Positions 1 to 13,545 are shown, numbered from the stretch's first letter. The stretch is 64,000 nt of DNA from Parelaphostrongylus tenuis (GCA_019055375.1 JAHQIW010000721.1:172764-236763); one strand, 5' to 3'. The notes: generated from the letters alone by a model not told the origin. Numbers and translations are program-made.

Positions 1-164
1 GCTGAAAAACCGCAAAGACGTTTCTTACTGAAACTGAACTGTACTAGGCCCCGGTGGCATCATATGTATTAGAACGCATTATCTCGTTCTATTTTTTGTC
101 ATTTATTACATATACCCTGCTGAGAGCCTGTGAACGAGTTCCTATTGATGTTCAAGCGCTGCTT
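1..164. other. Unassigned flank
   Basis: No coding signal or repeat was recognised. The open frames seen are short and have no splice support. Confidence 0.4.
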
Positions 165-415
165 GACGCGGGGAGTCTTCCACCCCCTCTCTCCCCTCTC
201 TCGCGCCCTCCCTCCCTTCCCTACTCAGCACTCTCCGGCTTTCGATAACGAGCGCCCTACGGAGCGCCCCAGACTAGCTATCCAAGGCGTTGCAAGGAGA
301 TGTGCCCAACCAGTAAGCTACGACGTTCATGAAGAATGCAAACATCAATCAAGCGATTAACGCGAGGAGACAAATTGAAACTACCAAAGTTGAGATCCGC
401 ATAGTAAAAACAAAA
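165..415 (+). repeat. SINE-b copy, degenerate
   Basis: This stretch shares three ordered blocks with 11320-11567 and 49395-49642, both read on the minus strand. The first is a block near gagcgccctacggagcgcc, the second an ACCAGTAAGCTACGACGTTC-like core, and the third a tail near gatccgcatagtaaaaac. The core is the block common to all SINE-b copies in this window. No tRNA-like head is visible upstream. An open frame through the core is a by-product of the repeat and not evidence for a gene. Confidence 0.5.
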
Positions 416-1819
416 CCGCGATACAGGTCAATTGAAAGCGATAAGGTGACAAAAGCGATCCTACTAATCAGCGAGTGCCTTACGCAGAAACCAGTTAGTT
501 GCACTCGTACCCACACACTTGAAAATTATCCAGAAGGCCTTCAATCGCTCAAGAGGTGCGAGAAACATTGACCATCTATACGGTGAGTTATTTTTTATTT
601 TCCCACCATAAGAAACTGCAGATATCTTGCTCTAATCTGCAAAAGCACAGATCTTGCACAGGCTCACTGTTAGCTGGGTTTCCAGACATTCCTCTCTAGT
701 TCACATCCGGGTGACCTTACTAGGTAGATGAACGCACAAATATTCACATCGTAGTTCCACACCTATGAACGCTACTGCTTAGCCGTTGTAGACAGTGGAG
801 TACAGGGCATCACGGACACTCGAAATTCGAGTTTAAAGCTATTCCATTTGGGCTTGTGCAATAGTCAAGTAGCAATCAGTGTCATACTTTGTAGTAAAGT
901 GAAAGTATGATTCATTAACTTTTTGTACACACTTATCATTAAGTTCAACCAGCCTATAGACAATTTACTAGGAGTCACACTAACCTAATTAACAACTTCA
1001 ACGTATTTGCAAACTTTTATTTTCGGAAATTTTTTGAGTTTCAACCTTATTCTGACACTCTACATTGACCTTGCTGCCTTTCTATCTATCGTTATATTGT
1101 TCAAGTCGACAATATTATCATCGCTGACACGCACTTGATTTACTAAAGATTTTTATCCATAATAAAAAAAGCATTATAGCCACCTTTTCTTCTGGGTTTT
1201 CTAACATCTTCTCGTTTTGCCGAGTCAATAACGTTTTCTGGGAGAACGTCGCTGTCTTCAGGCACTTCTGTTGTCAACCGTGGAGCATCTGATGATGGAT
1301 AGTAAGTGTTTGACACTGAAGGCGCCATACCCTGCAATAATTAGATCCAGCTTTTTCATCTGTTCATTCAATGCTTATCTGATAGCAAAACTCGTTATAA
1401 TGCTCTTTCATCTTCTATCCTTCATTATTTTTCCGTCCTTATTCTTCCATATCAAGTCTGGGCTTTAGTGTTCAAGTCATTTGGCGTAAATTTTTTCCAC
1501 TAACCGATTGCCTCAAATCATATCATTATCAATGAATTTCTAAAAAATCTAAACTCGGTCTCGGTCTATAAAATAGAACACCATCAATCTTTGCCCTGCT
1601 GCCAACTTGACGCGCAATGTTTGGCCTATCATTAAGATGAGTGGATTACTAAAAATCCACCCACTTCTACCCTTTTATTATTATGCGTGGCCCACTATGG
1701 GTGAAAACGTATTCAACTCCCGTTTGAGAATCGAATATTTTTGCACATCACTCAGCATCAGTGGATATATAATCTGCGTAAATCCATCTCATCGACTGTT
1801 TTCAACCTCGATATAAACA
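416..1819. other. Intergenic stretch, nothing recognised
   Basis: AT-rich sequence without a supported gene, repeat or RNA. A GTGAGT donor-like site follows an open frame near 565-590, but no partner acceptor or homology supports it. Confidence 0.4.
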
Positions 1820-2061
1820 TCCAATATAATCTGTGAGAATGTTCTAAGCCTTATCGCGTTTGTTACGTCCCTACACGTCGTTTCGGAAGTTCCATAACAC
1901 ATCGTGTGTTATCACCACATACGTCTCGCCTCCCTACTACAAAGTAGGGCTCAGTGTGGGGCGTGAGCCACTGAGGAAGAGAGCGAGACCTCGCAAGTAC
2001 GTATGGCTCTGGCGTAATAATCTCGGCAAGGCTTTGAACATTCTTACAGATTCTATTAAAT
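1820..2061. repeat. Foldback (long inverted repeat) element, copy 1
   Basis: The left arm (about 1820-1895) reads into ccaatataatctgtgagaat and gttctaagccttatcgcg. The reverse complement of the right arm (about 1985-2061) reads aatagaatctgtaagaatgt and tcaaagccttgccgag. The arms therefore pair over about 75 bases with mismatches. The centre carries ctcgcctccctactacaaag, which recurs in modified form at 12700-12890. No ORF of transposase type is present, so this is a non-autonomous element. It differs from the mariners because the inverted arms make up more than half of its length. Confidence 0.65.
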
Positions 2062-4139
2062 CTGCTTAAAATCTAAACTTCAATTTAGACTAGCTCTCTA
2101 AGAAGTTCCTTGGTTTTATACACATTACATTGACAACTAAAGCAATTGCATCTATCACTCCAATGTTAAAACTTAGCAATAATGTTGTCTCCATGTGGAG
2201 AAAAAGCACGTTATTCAGAGGATTTTAGTAGAGAAATTTTCTAATTTTCAACAATATCCAAGTAGTATTCATTTTAGAACTGAGGCTTCTTTTGCCAAAA
2301 AGCCGGTAGCTGAAAAGTTCTATCGCTCCTCCTTATATTTTACCGTGAAATTCAAGAGAACAATTTGTTGTAAGAGAAATTGCAGAAGACATGCTTAGCT
2401 GCTAGAAAGGTTATACTATTGTTCAAGACATTAGTCAAGTATCAGCTTTCTCTTGGTTTTATGAAAAAGTAGTACACATGATAATCTATGAATTACGATT
2501 GAGTGAAGCTCAGTAGTCAGAGGTTTACTGAGATACAGAGCGTCGTTCTCAGGTTCCTACACATATGATAAGTCAATCTGCCACTCATGTTTTCGAAGTT
2601 GGTGCAAAAACGTAACGAAGGAAGGAAGCATCATTGGGAGTTCTAAAATATTAGTGAGCAAGACAAAATTAGAGAAAAAAATCAAGGAAAGAATGCATAG
2701 TGGACAAAATATCCCACTAAATACAAGTCATCCTTTTCGGCTAGTTGCCCACAATTTTTTGCAATTTCACTGCGGAAAAGCGATCAGTTGTTGCTAGCTA
2801 ATTACCTTCCTGCTTCAGGAAATTCTTCCCAACCTACCAAAGAAGTGCTAAAGACACCCTTAAGCGATTAATTAATTTAGGTGAATATCACCAAGTGATT
2901 ATTGTATAGTCATGACAAGATCCTGAGACGGTATTTTTTTGGTGGTTTTTTGAAATCATTATGCCGTTCTTCTAATGCGATGGTCTTGCCATTCATTGAC
3001 ATTATTGAAGCACTTCTCTAATCAAGTGCTTCATAGAATATCAGTACTGCATGGAGAACATTAATTTCTAAATGCTTCATGAGCAAGGCACATTTTCCTT
3101 CTTCAGTTCAATCATTCACCCTCTTCGTGACTGGCTGTGTTTCTGGCACTTACACCGCCTTATCGTCTTATAGGGCAGGGCATTCATCTGCACAGCAAGG
3201 CATCCCAATCTGAGAGAGAATTTGATTTTTCCATGCGGAAGTGCACCTAGGGTAAACCAGTTCTAGAAACCGTTTTCATTCTGTAACTAGTTGGCAAGTA
3301 ATAGCAACACCGTAGTAGCTTAGCACGGTTCTCATGGCTTGAAAGAAGTGAAATCTAGAAGTCCACTCATCAATCTACCAGTCAAATGAAATTTTTGGTG
3401 AACTTTGTGGGATGTTAGTGATTAATGAAAACAGCTTGATTAAGTATCCACATAGGTTACAGTAATCTTCTGCCTATCGTTCGTCTTACAAAACTTATTG
3501 TTGAACTATAGTAATGCTTAGTTTGTGAGTTGATCATTGAGCGACCAAAGATTTCACGCAGAAATTTGGCAATCATTTACCTATGAATCGTTTTGCGTAC
3601 TCAAGCTTTTCGACAAGTTTAACTCCCAAAGAGTTTTTTCGAATAAAGGGAAAATTATCTTAGCAACGTCTATATGATTGCACCATACATTCGTTTGAAG
3701 CGAATCTCGGATTACCGTAGAGCAACATCGCTTGGTAACATCTATACTGTAAGAGTAGCTGTTGGTTTGATCCACTTGCGGGCAAAGCCCATTGTTTCAT
3801 GATCTCTTTCCTTTGTGATTACAGCGTCCAGTCGTTTGTAAAGAACAGAACGAAAAAACACCTCGGAATGAAATCATTTGTGCAAGTGAATTATCGTGAA
3901 ATCATCTTTTCGCCGGTTATTGCTGGAGCTGTTTGTGTGGTTTCGCTATTCCTCATCAACGTACATTTTTGAAATGATTGTATGATAACGTTGACAATCG
4001 GTTCCAGAGTGTTGACATTTTTACTTATGCTCCATTAAGTCGCTTGATTCGTAAATAATAATTGATAACTAAGTGATAAACGAATGAGAAAACTCATTAA
4101 TCGCTAAGATAGGTAATAAAGGTGGTGAGCCATTATAGG
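2062..4139. other. Intergenic stretch, nothing recognised
   Basis: No open frame with splice support, no repeat shared with the rest of the window and no structured RNA was recognised. Confidence 0.4.
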
Positions 4140-4525
4140 GTACTTATGAAAGTAACTTTCAAAACTTCCATCCAAGCAGCCATCCCCTCAACAATATTGG
4201 CAGTGAAAACGATCCCTCAACGAGTGTTGTCCGGCTAGCAAACAAGCGGCCAGTTTAGAAGCGGTAGTAGTGAAGGTTGTGGTTATGAAGATGATGATAT
4301 GCTGTGCCTACTATTCCTGTAGAGAAATCGGTTAGAGTAATTGAAAATCACCAGCAGTACCTTCTGCTATATCCAAGCAATTTAAAGTCGTTTGTACATC
4401 TGTTGTCGGAAATGGATATGCCGGAGAATAGAGAAATTCCTAATGATCAAATTGTCATTTATCGTCAACATGAACGGATAAGTGACAAAAATGCTGCGGT
4501 TGAAAACAGATCGAGAAAGACATGA
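4140..4525 (+). CDS. Weak two-exon candidate, unknown product
   Basis: Two open segments can be joined in frame. The first (about 4140-4222) is rich in Ser, Asn and Pro. The second (about 4330-4525) begins after an acceptor-like ctattcctgtag and runs about 65 codons to a TGA. It starts KSVRVIENHQQYLLL and ends in charged residues. A GT after cctcaacga gives a phase-1 junction that matches the acceptor. No domain, signal peptide or membrane segment is seen, and no start codon is fixed in the first exon. The donor is non-consensus. No family is recognised, so chance open frames remain the likely alternative. Confidence 0.18.
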
Positions 4526-7500
4526 GAGCTGATTGATATGCAATGATGTAGGGAAACTGCCAATGAATGTCGATTTGTCTCAACTTTCCTTGAAATTCGG
4601 CATTTCAGAATACATGTAGCGCAATGATTGAAAGTGCTTGCAACATACAGCCTAATATTTTAACTCTCTTGATTTCTTAAATTAATATAAGTTTGATCAG
4701 TTATTATGTTTTCTCAATATATATAAATCCGAAGAATTTTGAATGTAATATGTAATTAGAGTCTTAATCAATTTTGCACGCACCGACACATAGTTCTTGT
4801 GAAGCCTGTTAGCTTTTTCCAATGCATAGTGATTAATGCACTGGTTTCTAGGAATAAAAACTTTTTCCGATGAAGACAAATTTATTCGTTGTTCTGAAAT
4901 GGCGCACTGGTTGTATTACCTATTGGATACTCAATGACTAAGGTCGTTTTCATCACGACGCCGGTTGAATAGAAACGTAGAAATGTCGCAGAGTCAAAAA
5001 GTGTCCTCGTAGATGATTATTTCAGGTAACTTCAAAATTCGCTCTAATGTTTCCAATCTATCCGAACGGCAATATATGGCGTTTTATTTTAGTACTATAA
5101 CATTGTCGCTTCAACATTGTTATTTCTTCTATTGAAAAGCAGCATTCGAGACAAAGGCGGCAGTGATACTCGTAAACTCACTTTGTTAAGGGCGAGTGAT
5201 AATAAACGCTATTACTCAAAAATTTGAATGTTTTTTTATGGCCATATAACCAGTGGAGTGTTCTAAGCAGCTCTGACATATTGATAATATATTAGATATC
5301 AGTTGATGCCGAACATTAAGTTGAGAATCATTGACAAGTTGTTGCTTTCACAACCGCTCTGTCAGGTGTTTTTCTCATTACCGTCGATTTCGTATTGCGT
5401 TTAGAGAAAAGGGAAACGATTTCAACTTTCTTCAACAGGTAAAACTCTCTATCGCAAAACAGGTTACGAATCAGTAGAACAAGGCTTTACAACTAAACTC
5501 CCGAAGTGCACAACGTTCACGAGTTATGGGTATAGTTGATTTCAGCGCAATTAATTTTTACGATCTCCATCATCTAAGTGATCTCACATCCATCTGACAA
5601 AAGGCTATATGTGCTCTTAAGAGGTTAAATACAGACAGCCATTAACTTAGTATTTATACCCTTGTCTTTAGTGCACCGCCTGTTCTCCATAGGAAGGTAA
5701 AAATTCGTGCGCAAAAATTTTAATATGTCCCTCTCGATATAAATCGTATTTTGTACGTTTGATCTTGGAATCACTGAGCTTATATTCAAGTAGATAGTTC
5801 AAATCTGAGAACGGTTCCGGGTTCACCTGCTACAAACAAACCAAACTTCTACTCCGAGAATCCAATAAGCTATTCGTAAATGCACATGCCCCGCCCAAGC
5901 TTAAGCACACCCCGAGGAGCAGTTATGCTATCAGAAAAGTATGATGATAGCGACACAGGCCATACATAGCTCAGGCACGTAGAAAATTCAACAGTAAGGC
6001 TTGTATATCTATATTTCCATACAAAATCTTATCTAAGAGTAAGGAAACGTCAGAAAATCTTTTTTTGAATGAAGAAGAAAAAATTTGCATGGTGGGGAAC
6101 GTTTTTAAATTTACGACGGGCTTTGTCCACTGGTCGATGTATTGTCTCGTAAACGTCCTGGTAAGGACTTATCGAGATTTCTTCTGGGGAATGGGGAAAA
6201 CCGTTATCATGTGGAATAGAAATTATTTGGTTTTGTACATTTACTATAGATAAAAAAGTCGTAAGCGCATCATTAAAGTAGTTCCAAAAGAGTTTTGGCC
6301 ACTGAATCTCAATTAAGGGTTCCTAGTTTGAAAAATATTGTAGAGCCCCACTGAAAGTCTTAAAGCTTACTGTAGATTGAGATTTAAACAAGGAAACTAG
6401 ATATTAGCTTTCGGTATAGTGTAACTATACTTTCTTAGTGCAATTCACAACTAGTTTGCCAAAATGCCTAACTTATGGAAAGCTATACCTTCAAGGCGTG
6501 AGGAAGTGGTCGTTTCATATGTTATGTTATAGAGCTCATTCCGATAAATAATAATGATTTGCTATCTTTCCATCTAATATGAAGTTCCTTCTATTTCTTT
6601 ATCTAAATTCCTTTGATTAATGCCAGAAATCTTCCTAAAGCACACTCTTGGCTAGGTGGATGAAATTTACGACCACGAAAACCAGCTTGCCTTGAACCAG
6701 ATGGTATGATTTTGCCGTAAAAAAAATCCTATCAGATCACGGCTTATTCACTCATAAATGGCGATGGAAGATTCCAATGACTGACGGGTATTCCCGATGT
6801 ACTTTCATCCACAACAAATCTATGTTGTTGATATTCTCTGAATAAATTGATGAAAAAGGCAATTTTACCATAGTACAAGATACACTTCATTGATTTTGCC
6901 ATGTCATCTGCTATGAATTGCTGATATGAAGCTCAGCATTGGACTAAGAAATAGGAGATGACGAAATTGCTTATTCTGGAAGACTTGTTACTCGTTATCA
7001 ATGCGGTTTATACACAGCCTCTTTCGTTGAGAAAGTAATTTTGATTATTTCCTTACAAGCATATAATCGTCGATGTTGGAAAATGATGCAGATTAAGGGA
7101 CGAGGTTTTCTAATGACTTTTCAAACGCAAGTCAATTGTTAGAATTGAATATAGTGCTAGCGACTCTGTAATCTAGTCTGACAGAAACAGCAGAAAAAAT
7201 GATTCCAAAAGTGCGTCACTATCGGACTGTTCTTCTTCAGAGAGTGAACGACTTCCATAGAATGTCTGTTACTTCGGTGAAACTAAAAATTATATAACAA
7301 TTAACCAAGTTCCTTTTTTGCTCCTTGACAGGATTTATTCAATCAAGGCTCTACACTGGCTAAAAAATTGATTGAGGATTGTCAGTTGTTGAGCAACTAT
7401 ACTGTCGACAGGGAAAAGCATCAGCTGTCGCTAGATCAAGTATGAGACCAAATCCAGCGAAGGGTGTAGTGCTTATGATTGCTTGAACGTTGCTCTTCAT

Positions 7501-9916
7501 TGCTCACCATTACCTATCATACCTCGAAAATGGAGATCCTTTACAAGTTTATGGCTTCTCCATATTGACAGCGAAGAATTCGTTAAGAATATTGATGAAA
7601 CTGTAGCAAGTGAAACAGCCACAAGGGAGAATCACCATTGGAGGATGACGCTATTGGGGGTTGCACTGTCATCAACAGATGAAGTTAGGTTACGTTCATT
7701 GTTTGATTATTTCTATCTAAAATCATAAAAACAGAAAATGAGCTATTCATGTAGCTCTTCTATCGTCAATGACTCACCGTACCTACCGTTTTTGAAATTA
7801 TGATTTTTATTTTTTGTGGTGCCACAACAATGGCATTTTCGCAAACTTTGGAAGTCCAGGGGTGTTGAGGGAAAACATTGACATAGAGGAACATTCGGAG
7901 AGCTTAATCACAGTTCATGACAGTTCTTCTGCATCATCACCATCATTCGTATCGCAGATGTAGCGTATTCCATAGCGTATTAACTTCAGTACATTGCCTT
8001 CATACGAGCTTTTCATGTTTGAATAAGGCTTTACACTGTTTTAGGATAACCCACTCAACCAACGACATCATACATAGCGAAGCAATTCAGCGGAGTCGGC
8101 ATGTATCGCACATGGTTAGTAATTTCTTAGCATCAGTGCCATACTAAGGATTATTTTCAAATGCTGAAGTATTAGACGGGAGGGTTCAAAAGTTTTTCCG
8201 GCCGGCACTCAAAGACCATCGATCAGCATCCATGATTTACTTTTTTACATTCAGACTTCCTTGTGTCTTGTAATTAGAACATGTATCTTTCTAATTTATG
8301 CTAGATCATACCAGTATATGCAAATAGGTCGTATTGGAAAAAAAAATCTTAGCCGTTTTCTATAGTGAATACTTTGTAAAAATGTATGACAAAAGAATAG
8401 AGGATAAAGTTCTTGGTGTTAAGCAATCCCTGAAAGCTGTGCTATTTATGACTTCACTAGAGCATTGTTAGGGATGACTGAATGAATATTTGGCCCTTAC
8501 AATAACTCGAGGTTTCCTAGCAGTCTATCATGTTATAGATGCTATTCTCATGTGGGCAATTCCGGTATCAACTTGCTGACCTCGAAGAGGTAGAAGTCTC
8601 GGGGAGTGGATTCGAATCGACGACTACGTATATGTTTCAGAGTGCTCCTAACTGTCCCGTCTTTTCAGCACCCACTTAGACAAAAAATCTAAGAAATCTC
8701 AAGACAAATACTTTGTATGCCACAAAAAACAAAAAAAAACTGGATGGACCGTGATGGAGTCTTCTTATTCTGATATGATAAGAAAAGTCATAAAACCTTA
8801 GGAAGGCTGAGTGAAATTTGATTACCACGACTCTAACAATGAACACCGATGTGCTCTAAAAGAATACCTCATTTTGAAAATTGGTGACCCATAAATTTTA
8901 CTGTATTGGCAGAAATAGGTCGTTGAAAATATCATTTTAACTTTTATCATCAAAGAATTAACAGAAGAGATAATTTTCTTCTCAAGAAGTTTTATTTACG
9001 TTAAGAAAAGAAGCACCACTGACGTACTTGTGGCAGATAGTAGCCCATCATCGTCTTCTATGTGACGAATTTGTTCCAGAAAAATTTGACGACGGCGACG
9101 ACGATGATGATATTAGCGAACGCCGTCCGTAACGTAGTAGTGGAGATGATGATGACGTGAACCTATGGCAAAGGGTGCAAACGGCGCCCAGGCGTCGAAA
9201 AACTGGCTACATCACCTTTTTTGGTTGACGCCGTGTTTCTTATAAGATTCACGGAGCGTTGGCGTTGTAGATACGTTCGTCGATCGAAATCAGACGCCCT
9301 TCTTGTAATGATGATGGTGGTGTGATGGACGGTAACGGTGTAAGAGAATGAGAGAAAAGGGCATTTGATGCACACGTTAACGACCCTATTCATTAAAAGT
9401 GATGCTGACTATGGCTTCAAATAAAGTTGCCCAAAGTGTTCAACAATTTTAGTACGTATTAGAACTCTAAAAACAGTATTGAGTGCTAACATTAATTTTT
9501 TTGCATAGCCTCAACGGATGGAAGTATATAAAACGTTAGGATTAAGGATACGTACTGCGATCGACCTCAATTTGAGTTTCACAATAAATTGCCCTGTCCT
9601 ACAGATGCGTCACGTGTCATTATTCCTATCTACCAGACAATTAGCACCAACTCATAAGTCGCAAAGGAATGAAGAGCCTGATTTGCTCTTGGCGAAATGT
9701 CAAGCCAACGGCTATGGGTGTATTACAGGTAATCTCTGACCATTGCAATTACTCTGAAATTGACGCCTTTGTTATCGACCAATAATAGAGACGTCGAGTG
9801 TGCCCTAGCAATAGGAAAGATTACAGCTTAACCATTGACATATAATGAAGCCGCTATTGATCGAATTGACTCAAAGAGAATCTTTGTTCTTTCTGAGATT
9901 CTTTTTATTTAACAGC
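4526..9916. other. Long intergenic stretch, nothing firmly recognised
   Basis: Scattered short open frames (for example about 7483-7728) have neither consistent splice signals nor recognisable motifs. A B-box-like gattcgaatcc on the minus strand near 8610 hints at an old SINE remnant, but no A box was found. A GACGATGAT-type simple stretch lies near 9090-9160. Confidence 0.4.
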
Positions 9917-10102
9917 TCCTAGCGGTGGTATGATGTTTTCAAATATACCCATTGATCTAGAGTGATGTGCAAAACTTTCGCGTCAAGCGGGACTAGAACC
10001 TGCACCTCACTTTTTTTTTTGCATCCTTTACACTACTGAAGCCCATTTTTGAACACTACTCTTTCTACGCCACAGCTCGCATAAGTTATGCACATCATTC
10101 TA
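9917..10102 (-). repeat. SINE-a copy (tRNA-derived)
   Basis: Read on the minus strand it has gtggcgtagaaagagtagtg, a region with a run of A, a B-box-like aggttctagtcccgc, then gcgaaagttttgcacatcac, a tail near atcaatgggtatatttg and a terminal block catcataccaccgctagg. The same order occurs at 10875-11120 and 13953-14183. The A box is poorly kept. It is non-coding. Confidence 0.6.
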
Positions 10103-10874
10103 GACCGATGAGTATATTTTTTATTTCTTATTGAGACCTGGCAAATACGTTTAACTTTTGGTTCAGGCCCACAACTACTTTACCTTCACATAATTCATAA
10201 ATGGAAAAAGGCTGTATATTCCTTCCTAAGCTTTCAGCCTTATTTTAGCATGATTCCCTTTGGCGTAAGTAAAATAAACTTTATCTAAACTTTCAATAGT
10301 ATAAATTCACTCAAATTTTCTGCTCTTCATATTGTAGTCGTCTCAGTCTCTTAACAACTTTTTCAGTATTTATAATTAGAATAAATTACACGAGCAAACT
10401 CGTCTTTTCTAGGAACAGAGTTTGAGCACAATTATTGTAGTGACATAGAATTTTGCTCTTTTTTTCATTGTTCAAGTACAAAACTCAAGTTTGCTGAAAA
10501 ACGAAAGAGGTGTCTGCTATGACTAACGATGTGATAGGACTACGATAGCTTATGGTTTTACAGCATTATGAAAAAACTAGGTACAAAAAGGAGTGCGTAG
10601 GTGTAGATGGTTCAAACACATGATCGTAGATAATTTATCATATCATAGTGACTGGTGCATATTACGTATGCATGTTACCGGATTTGACCTACGATGGTAC
10701 AGTTCCCCGCACAAGAAGTACGCTCTGTTACGGCGAAAGTTGCTCGATTTCTCCATCTAAAATCCTAATTAACCGACTTCAAAAAGTCGTAGCATGACTT
10801 TGGGAAGAGAAACATCTCGTTTAAGCAGTCAACGTTGTTAAACGCAGATCCCTCAAATTTTCAAGTGAATGGTT
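10103..10874. other. Intergenic stretch, nothing recognised
   Basis: AT-rich sequence with no supported feature. Confidence 0.4.
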
Positions 10875-11120
10875 AGTTATATTCGATATTCTTGAGTGAT
10901 ATGCAAGACTTCGGACCTCAGGCGAAAATCTAGTCTGCATTCCACCCTTTGAGGTGGTCTAAGGTGACGCGTGGTAACCAACTGCACTACCAAGACTCTT
11001 GTTCTGCCAACACTCTTTCTGATTTACAGAGTATTGATCTGTCAGCAACCAGCCGTCAACGGTTCGGCCTAGTGAACACTTATCGGCATTGAACCCACTT
11101 AAGCCGCAGACATCTGATAT
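10875..11120 (-). repeat. SINE-a copy, long form
   Basis: On the minus strand the order is taagtgggttcaatgccgat, accgttgacggctggttgct, cagaaagagtgttgg, an A-box-like ttggtagtgcagttggtta, a decayed B box (gcagactagattttcgcc), and finally gtcttgcatatcactcaag. Apart from the decayed B box, all blocks recur at 13953-14183. The long 5' part upstream of the tRNA-like head shows that the family is more than a bare tRNA pseudogene. Confidence 0.65.
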
Positions 11121-11185
11121 ATGCAATAAACAGAAATGTTATTCCAGTGCTTTCATCAGTTGTAGAATACTACAAGTGCACATCC

Positions 11186-11245
11186 TATAATTGAGTGATA
11201 TGCGAGACTTTGAACCTCAGAGGAGAACTGAACCTGCATTTGCAA
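11186..11245 (-). repeat. SINE-a 3' fragment
   Basis: Read on the minus strand it contains aatgcaggttcagttctcct and tctcgcatatcactcaatta, matching the B-box-to-tail part of the neighbouring SINE-a copy. The head is missing. Confidence 0.45.
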
Positions 11246-11319
11246 CATCATATAACTGTTCGAGGAGATAACTAAAAAAGAATTCTTGTTGATTAACTTA
11301 TTGACTCGCTGACACTTTA

Positions 11320-11567
11320 TTAATCCGTCTTCACAGCTTCTTTCTTCACTATGCAGATCCCGGTACTTTTAGCAATCAACCATTTTTGGTCTTCTTCATG
11401 AACATCGTAGGATACTGGTTGAGTGTGTTTCTTTGAAATCTTGGCGATAGCCTGGCTGTGGCGTTCCACAAGGTGTTCGCTGTTGACTACCGGAAGGTGT
11501 TGGAGGGTGGGGCTCGGTTCCACGCGCCACCACGAGTATCACAACTACTTGGCAACGGTGCCCCGGA
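11320..11567 (-). repeat. SINE-b copy
   Basis: On the minus strand a head-like ggcaccgttgccaagtagtt precedes gtggaaccgagccccaccc and gaacgccacagccaggctat. These are followed by the shared core cctacgatgttcatgaagaa and a tail ccgggatctgcatagtgaag. The order and spacing match 49395-49642, read on the same strand. The 67-residue open frame through it (containing QPVSYDVHEE) is the repeat core read as protein. Related peptides appear in other SINE-b copies only because the DNA is related. Confidence 0.6.
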
Positions 11568-12699
11568 TTACCTAGTCATAGTCATATATTCAAAACAAAA
11601 GTGCAACAAAATGCTGTCAAATTATAGAAAACACACAGTTAAGCTCAACTGGAGCATAATCTGTTTATTACGTTATTTTCTTTATTCTTGCACGAATCTT
11701 TTCACTTCAATAAAGTTAATTACGAGAAATTATTATCAGAACAAAAATCAGCGGCTTTTGGAATAAATGCTACTACCGCATGAAATTAGTATCTGAGGCA
11801 GAAATAAAAGAGAAAATGTTATAGAATACTTTTTAGCTAAATCATGCGGGTAGCTCATCGTTAGGGATCGAGGATTATGTGGTCCCACATGTAGCCAAAT
11901 GAGGGTACATCTTTGCGCACGTACTTGTGAGTAGCTGTCCTTCAAACTTTACAACTTGATGGAAAAAAACTTTGTGGATTGTAAACTGTTTACCAAAGCG
12001 GAGAGTTCATCTACCATCAAATTCAGAAACCATTGATGAGTTTGATATAATATGAAGACTTTGAAATTGGAGAAACTTGTACCAGACATCGCTATCATCG
12101 TTGAATATGTTTAGTCGCAGAGTTGTAATTATCCGTCCCGGTAACATCTAACTAAATTTGTAGAAAGTGACAACTGAGACCAGTAACTATGGCGTAGAAG
12201 CGGCTTAGCACAGTTTCAGGTTCTAGCAAAGAAGTAGAGTTTATTCACTCAAGAAAATCGTATTCAAATTTGATAAGATGTATCTAATCCAGCGGTAATT
12301 GTGATGGTGGTTAATTAAAGTAAGAAATGAGATGACCACATGTTAGGATACATGTGATTCTGGGATCAGACTAAATTAGTTTTTCCTTTCAGACGAATTG
12401 CTTTACCAAATGAATGTGCTGTGTTTTCCTTGTGAGGTGCATCGATCAGTTCAAAGCATCACCGTTGACCGGCTTTCCTATTCCGATAACTAATTAAAAC
12501 CTGAACTAAGGATATCTGAACATATCACAAAGCAAATGCCTTTCAATAGTGCTCTATCGATCTATGAATTTTCAACAAATTGGCCTCCCATGGTCCTTAA
12601 TAACCCAACTACTTCATAACGCTGGCTTATCAAAAGATTTTCTGCTTACTCAATCCATATTTTCTGCTCAAACTATCATTTCCCAATAACTCTATATTC
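11568..12699. other. Intergenic stretch, nothing recognised
   Basis: A weak tRNA-like string (ctatggcgtagaagcggctt) lies near 12190, but the spacing to the next B-box-like motif is too short for a tRNA gene. Nothing else is supported. Confidence 0.35.
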
Positions 12700-12890
12700 C
12701 ACATTGTACACTGTGCCATCACTACATACGCCTCCCTCCTTGCTACAATGCAGGGCTTAATGTGGAGGCGGGGTCACTGACGAGGAGGCCGAAACTTCCG
12801 AAACACCAGTGTATGGCCCTGGCGTACCAAACTCGTTTAGGCTTAGACATTTCTTGGACTTATTTTGAATGTTTATTGCTGGGTTTAAAA
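12700..12890 (+). repeat. Foldback element, partial copy
   Basis: It matches the centre and right arm of 1820-2061: tacgcctccctccttgctac, ggcttaatgtggaggcgggg, then ggccctggcgtaccaaactc and gcttagacatttcttgg. The left arm is not convincing, so this copy is truncated or heavily mutated. Confidence 0.5.
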
Positions 12891-13354
12891 AACAGTCAAT
12901 CTTATGGATCAATTGCCAACACTCTTATAAAAAGTTCTTGTCCAGAGAAAGGGATCGTTTCTTCATTCCATGAAGTCTAGCGGAAAATTGCCAGATTTTC
13001 ATGCCTTTTCGGTAAAGTAACTTATATTTCATCAAAATGGCTAACTGAGGCAAAAATTAGAGGAGAAACTGATTTGGGAAGCAATACGTCACTTGCTTTC
13101 TTATCAGTAATGTGGATAAAACCGCTTAGTTTAAGAATGGAAAAATCTTGATGGACATTATAGTTAACTATTTTTCATGCCGGGTACTTGAATAAAGAGT
13201 TACAAAAATGACATTGAACTAACATAAAGCAGTGCCATTTCTTTTATTATTGAACGAAATCGACGAATATAATCTTTGGAGATGACGAAGCTCCATTCTA
13301 TTGCGCTCAATATCGCATCAATGATTTACTGATCTTCCAATCCACCATCTTGAG
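12891..13354. other. Intergenic stretch, nothing recognised
   Basis: AT-rich sequence. A fragment near 12925-12960 (ttcttgtccagagaaaggga) may be a remnant of a repeat D end. Confidence 0.35.
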
Positions 13355-13545
13355 ACTTCGCTATAAATTCAGTATAGTCTTATAGAAAGTTTTGAGCCTT
13401 TCTAAATCTCTGGCATGACATCTCTAGTGTACGTACCTGTCGACGTTCTTGCACGCCTCATCAGTGCCACATGCCCTTCGGCTTACCTCTACTACCATTA
13501 GCAATCGGCGAAGAGGGAGTAATACATTCTGTCAAGTGATAGGAT
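13355..13545 (-). repeat. Foldback element, partial copy in inverse orientation
   Basis: It shares ttcagtatagtcttatagaa, gttttgagcctttctaaatc, cttgcacgcctcatcag and tagcaatcggcgaagaggg with the element at 13648-13912. Part of that similarity is seen only after reverse complementing. Only one arm plus the centre can be followed. Confidence 0.5.
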
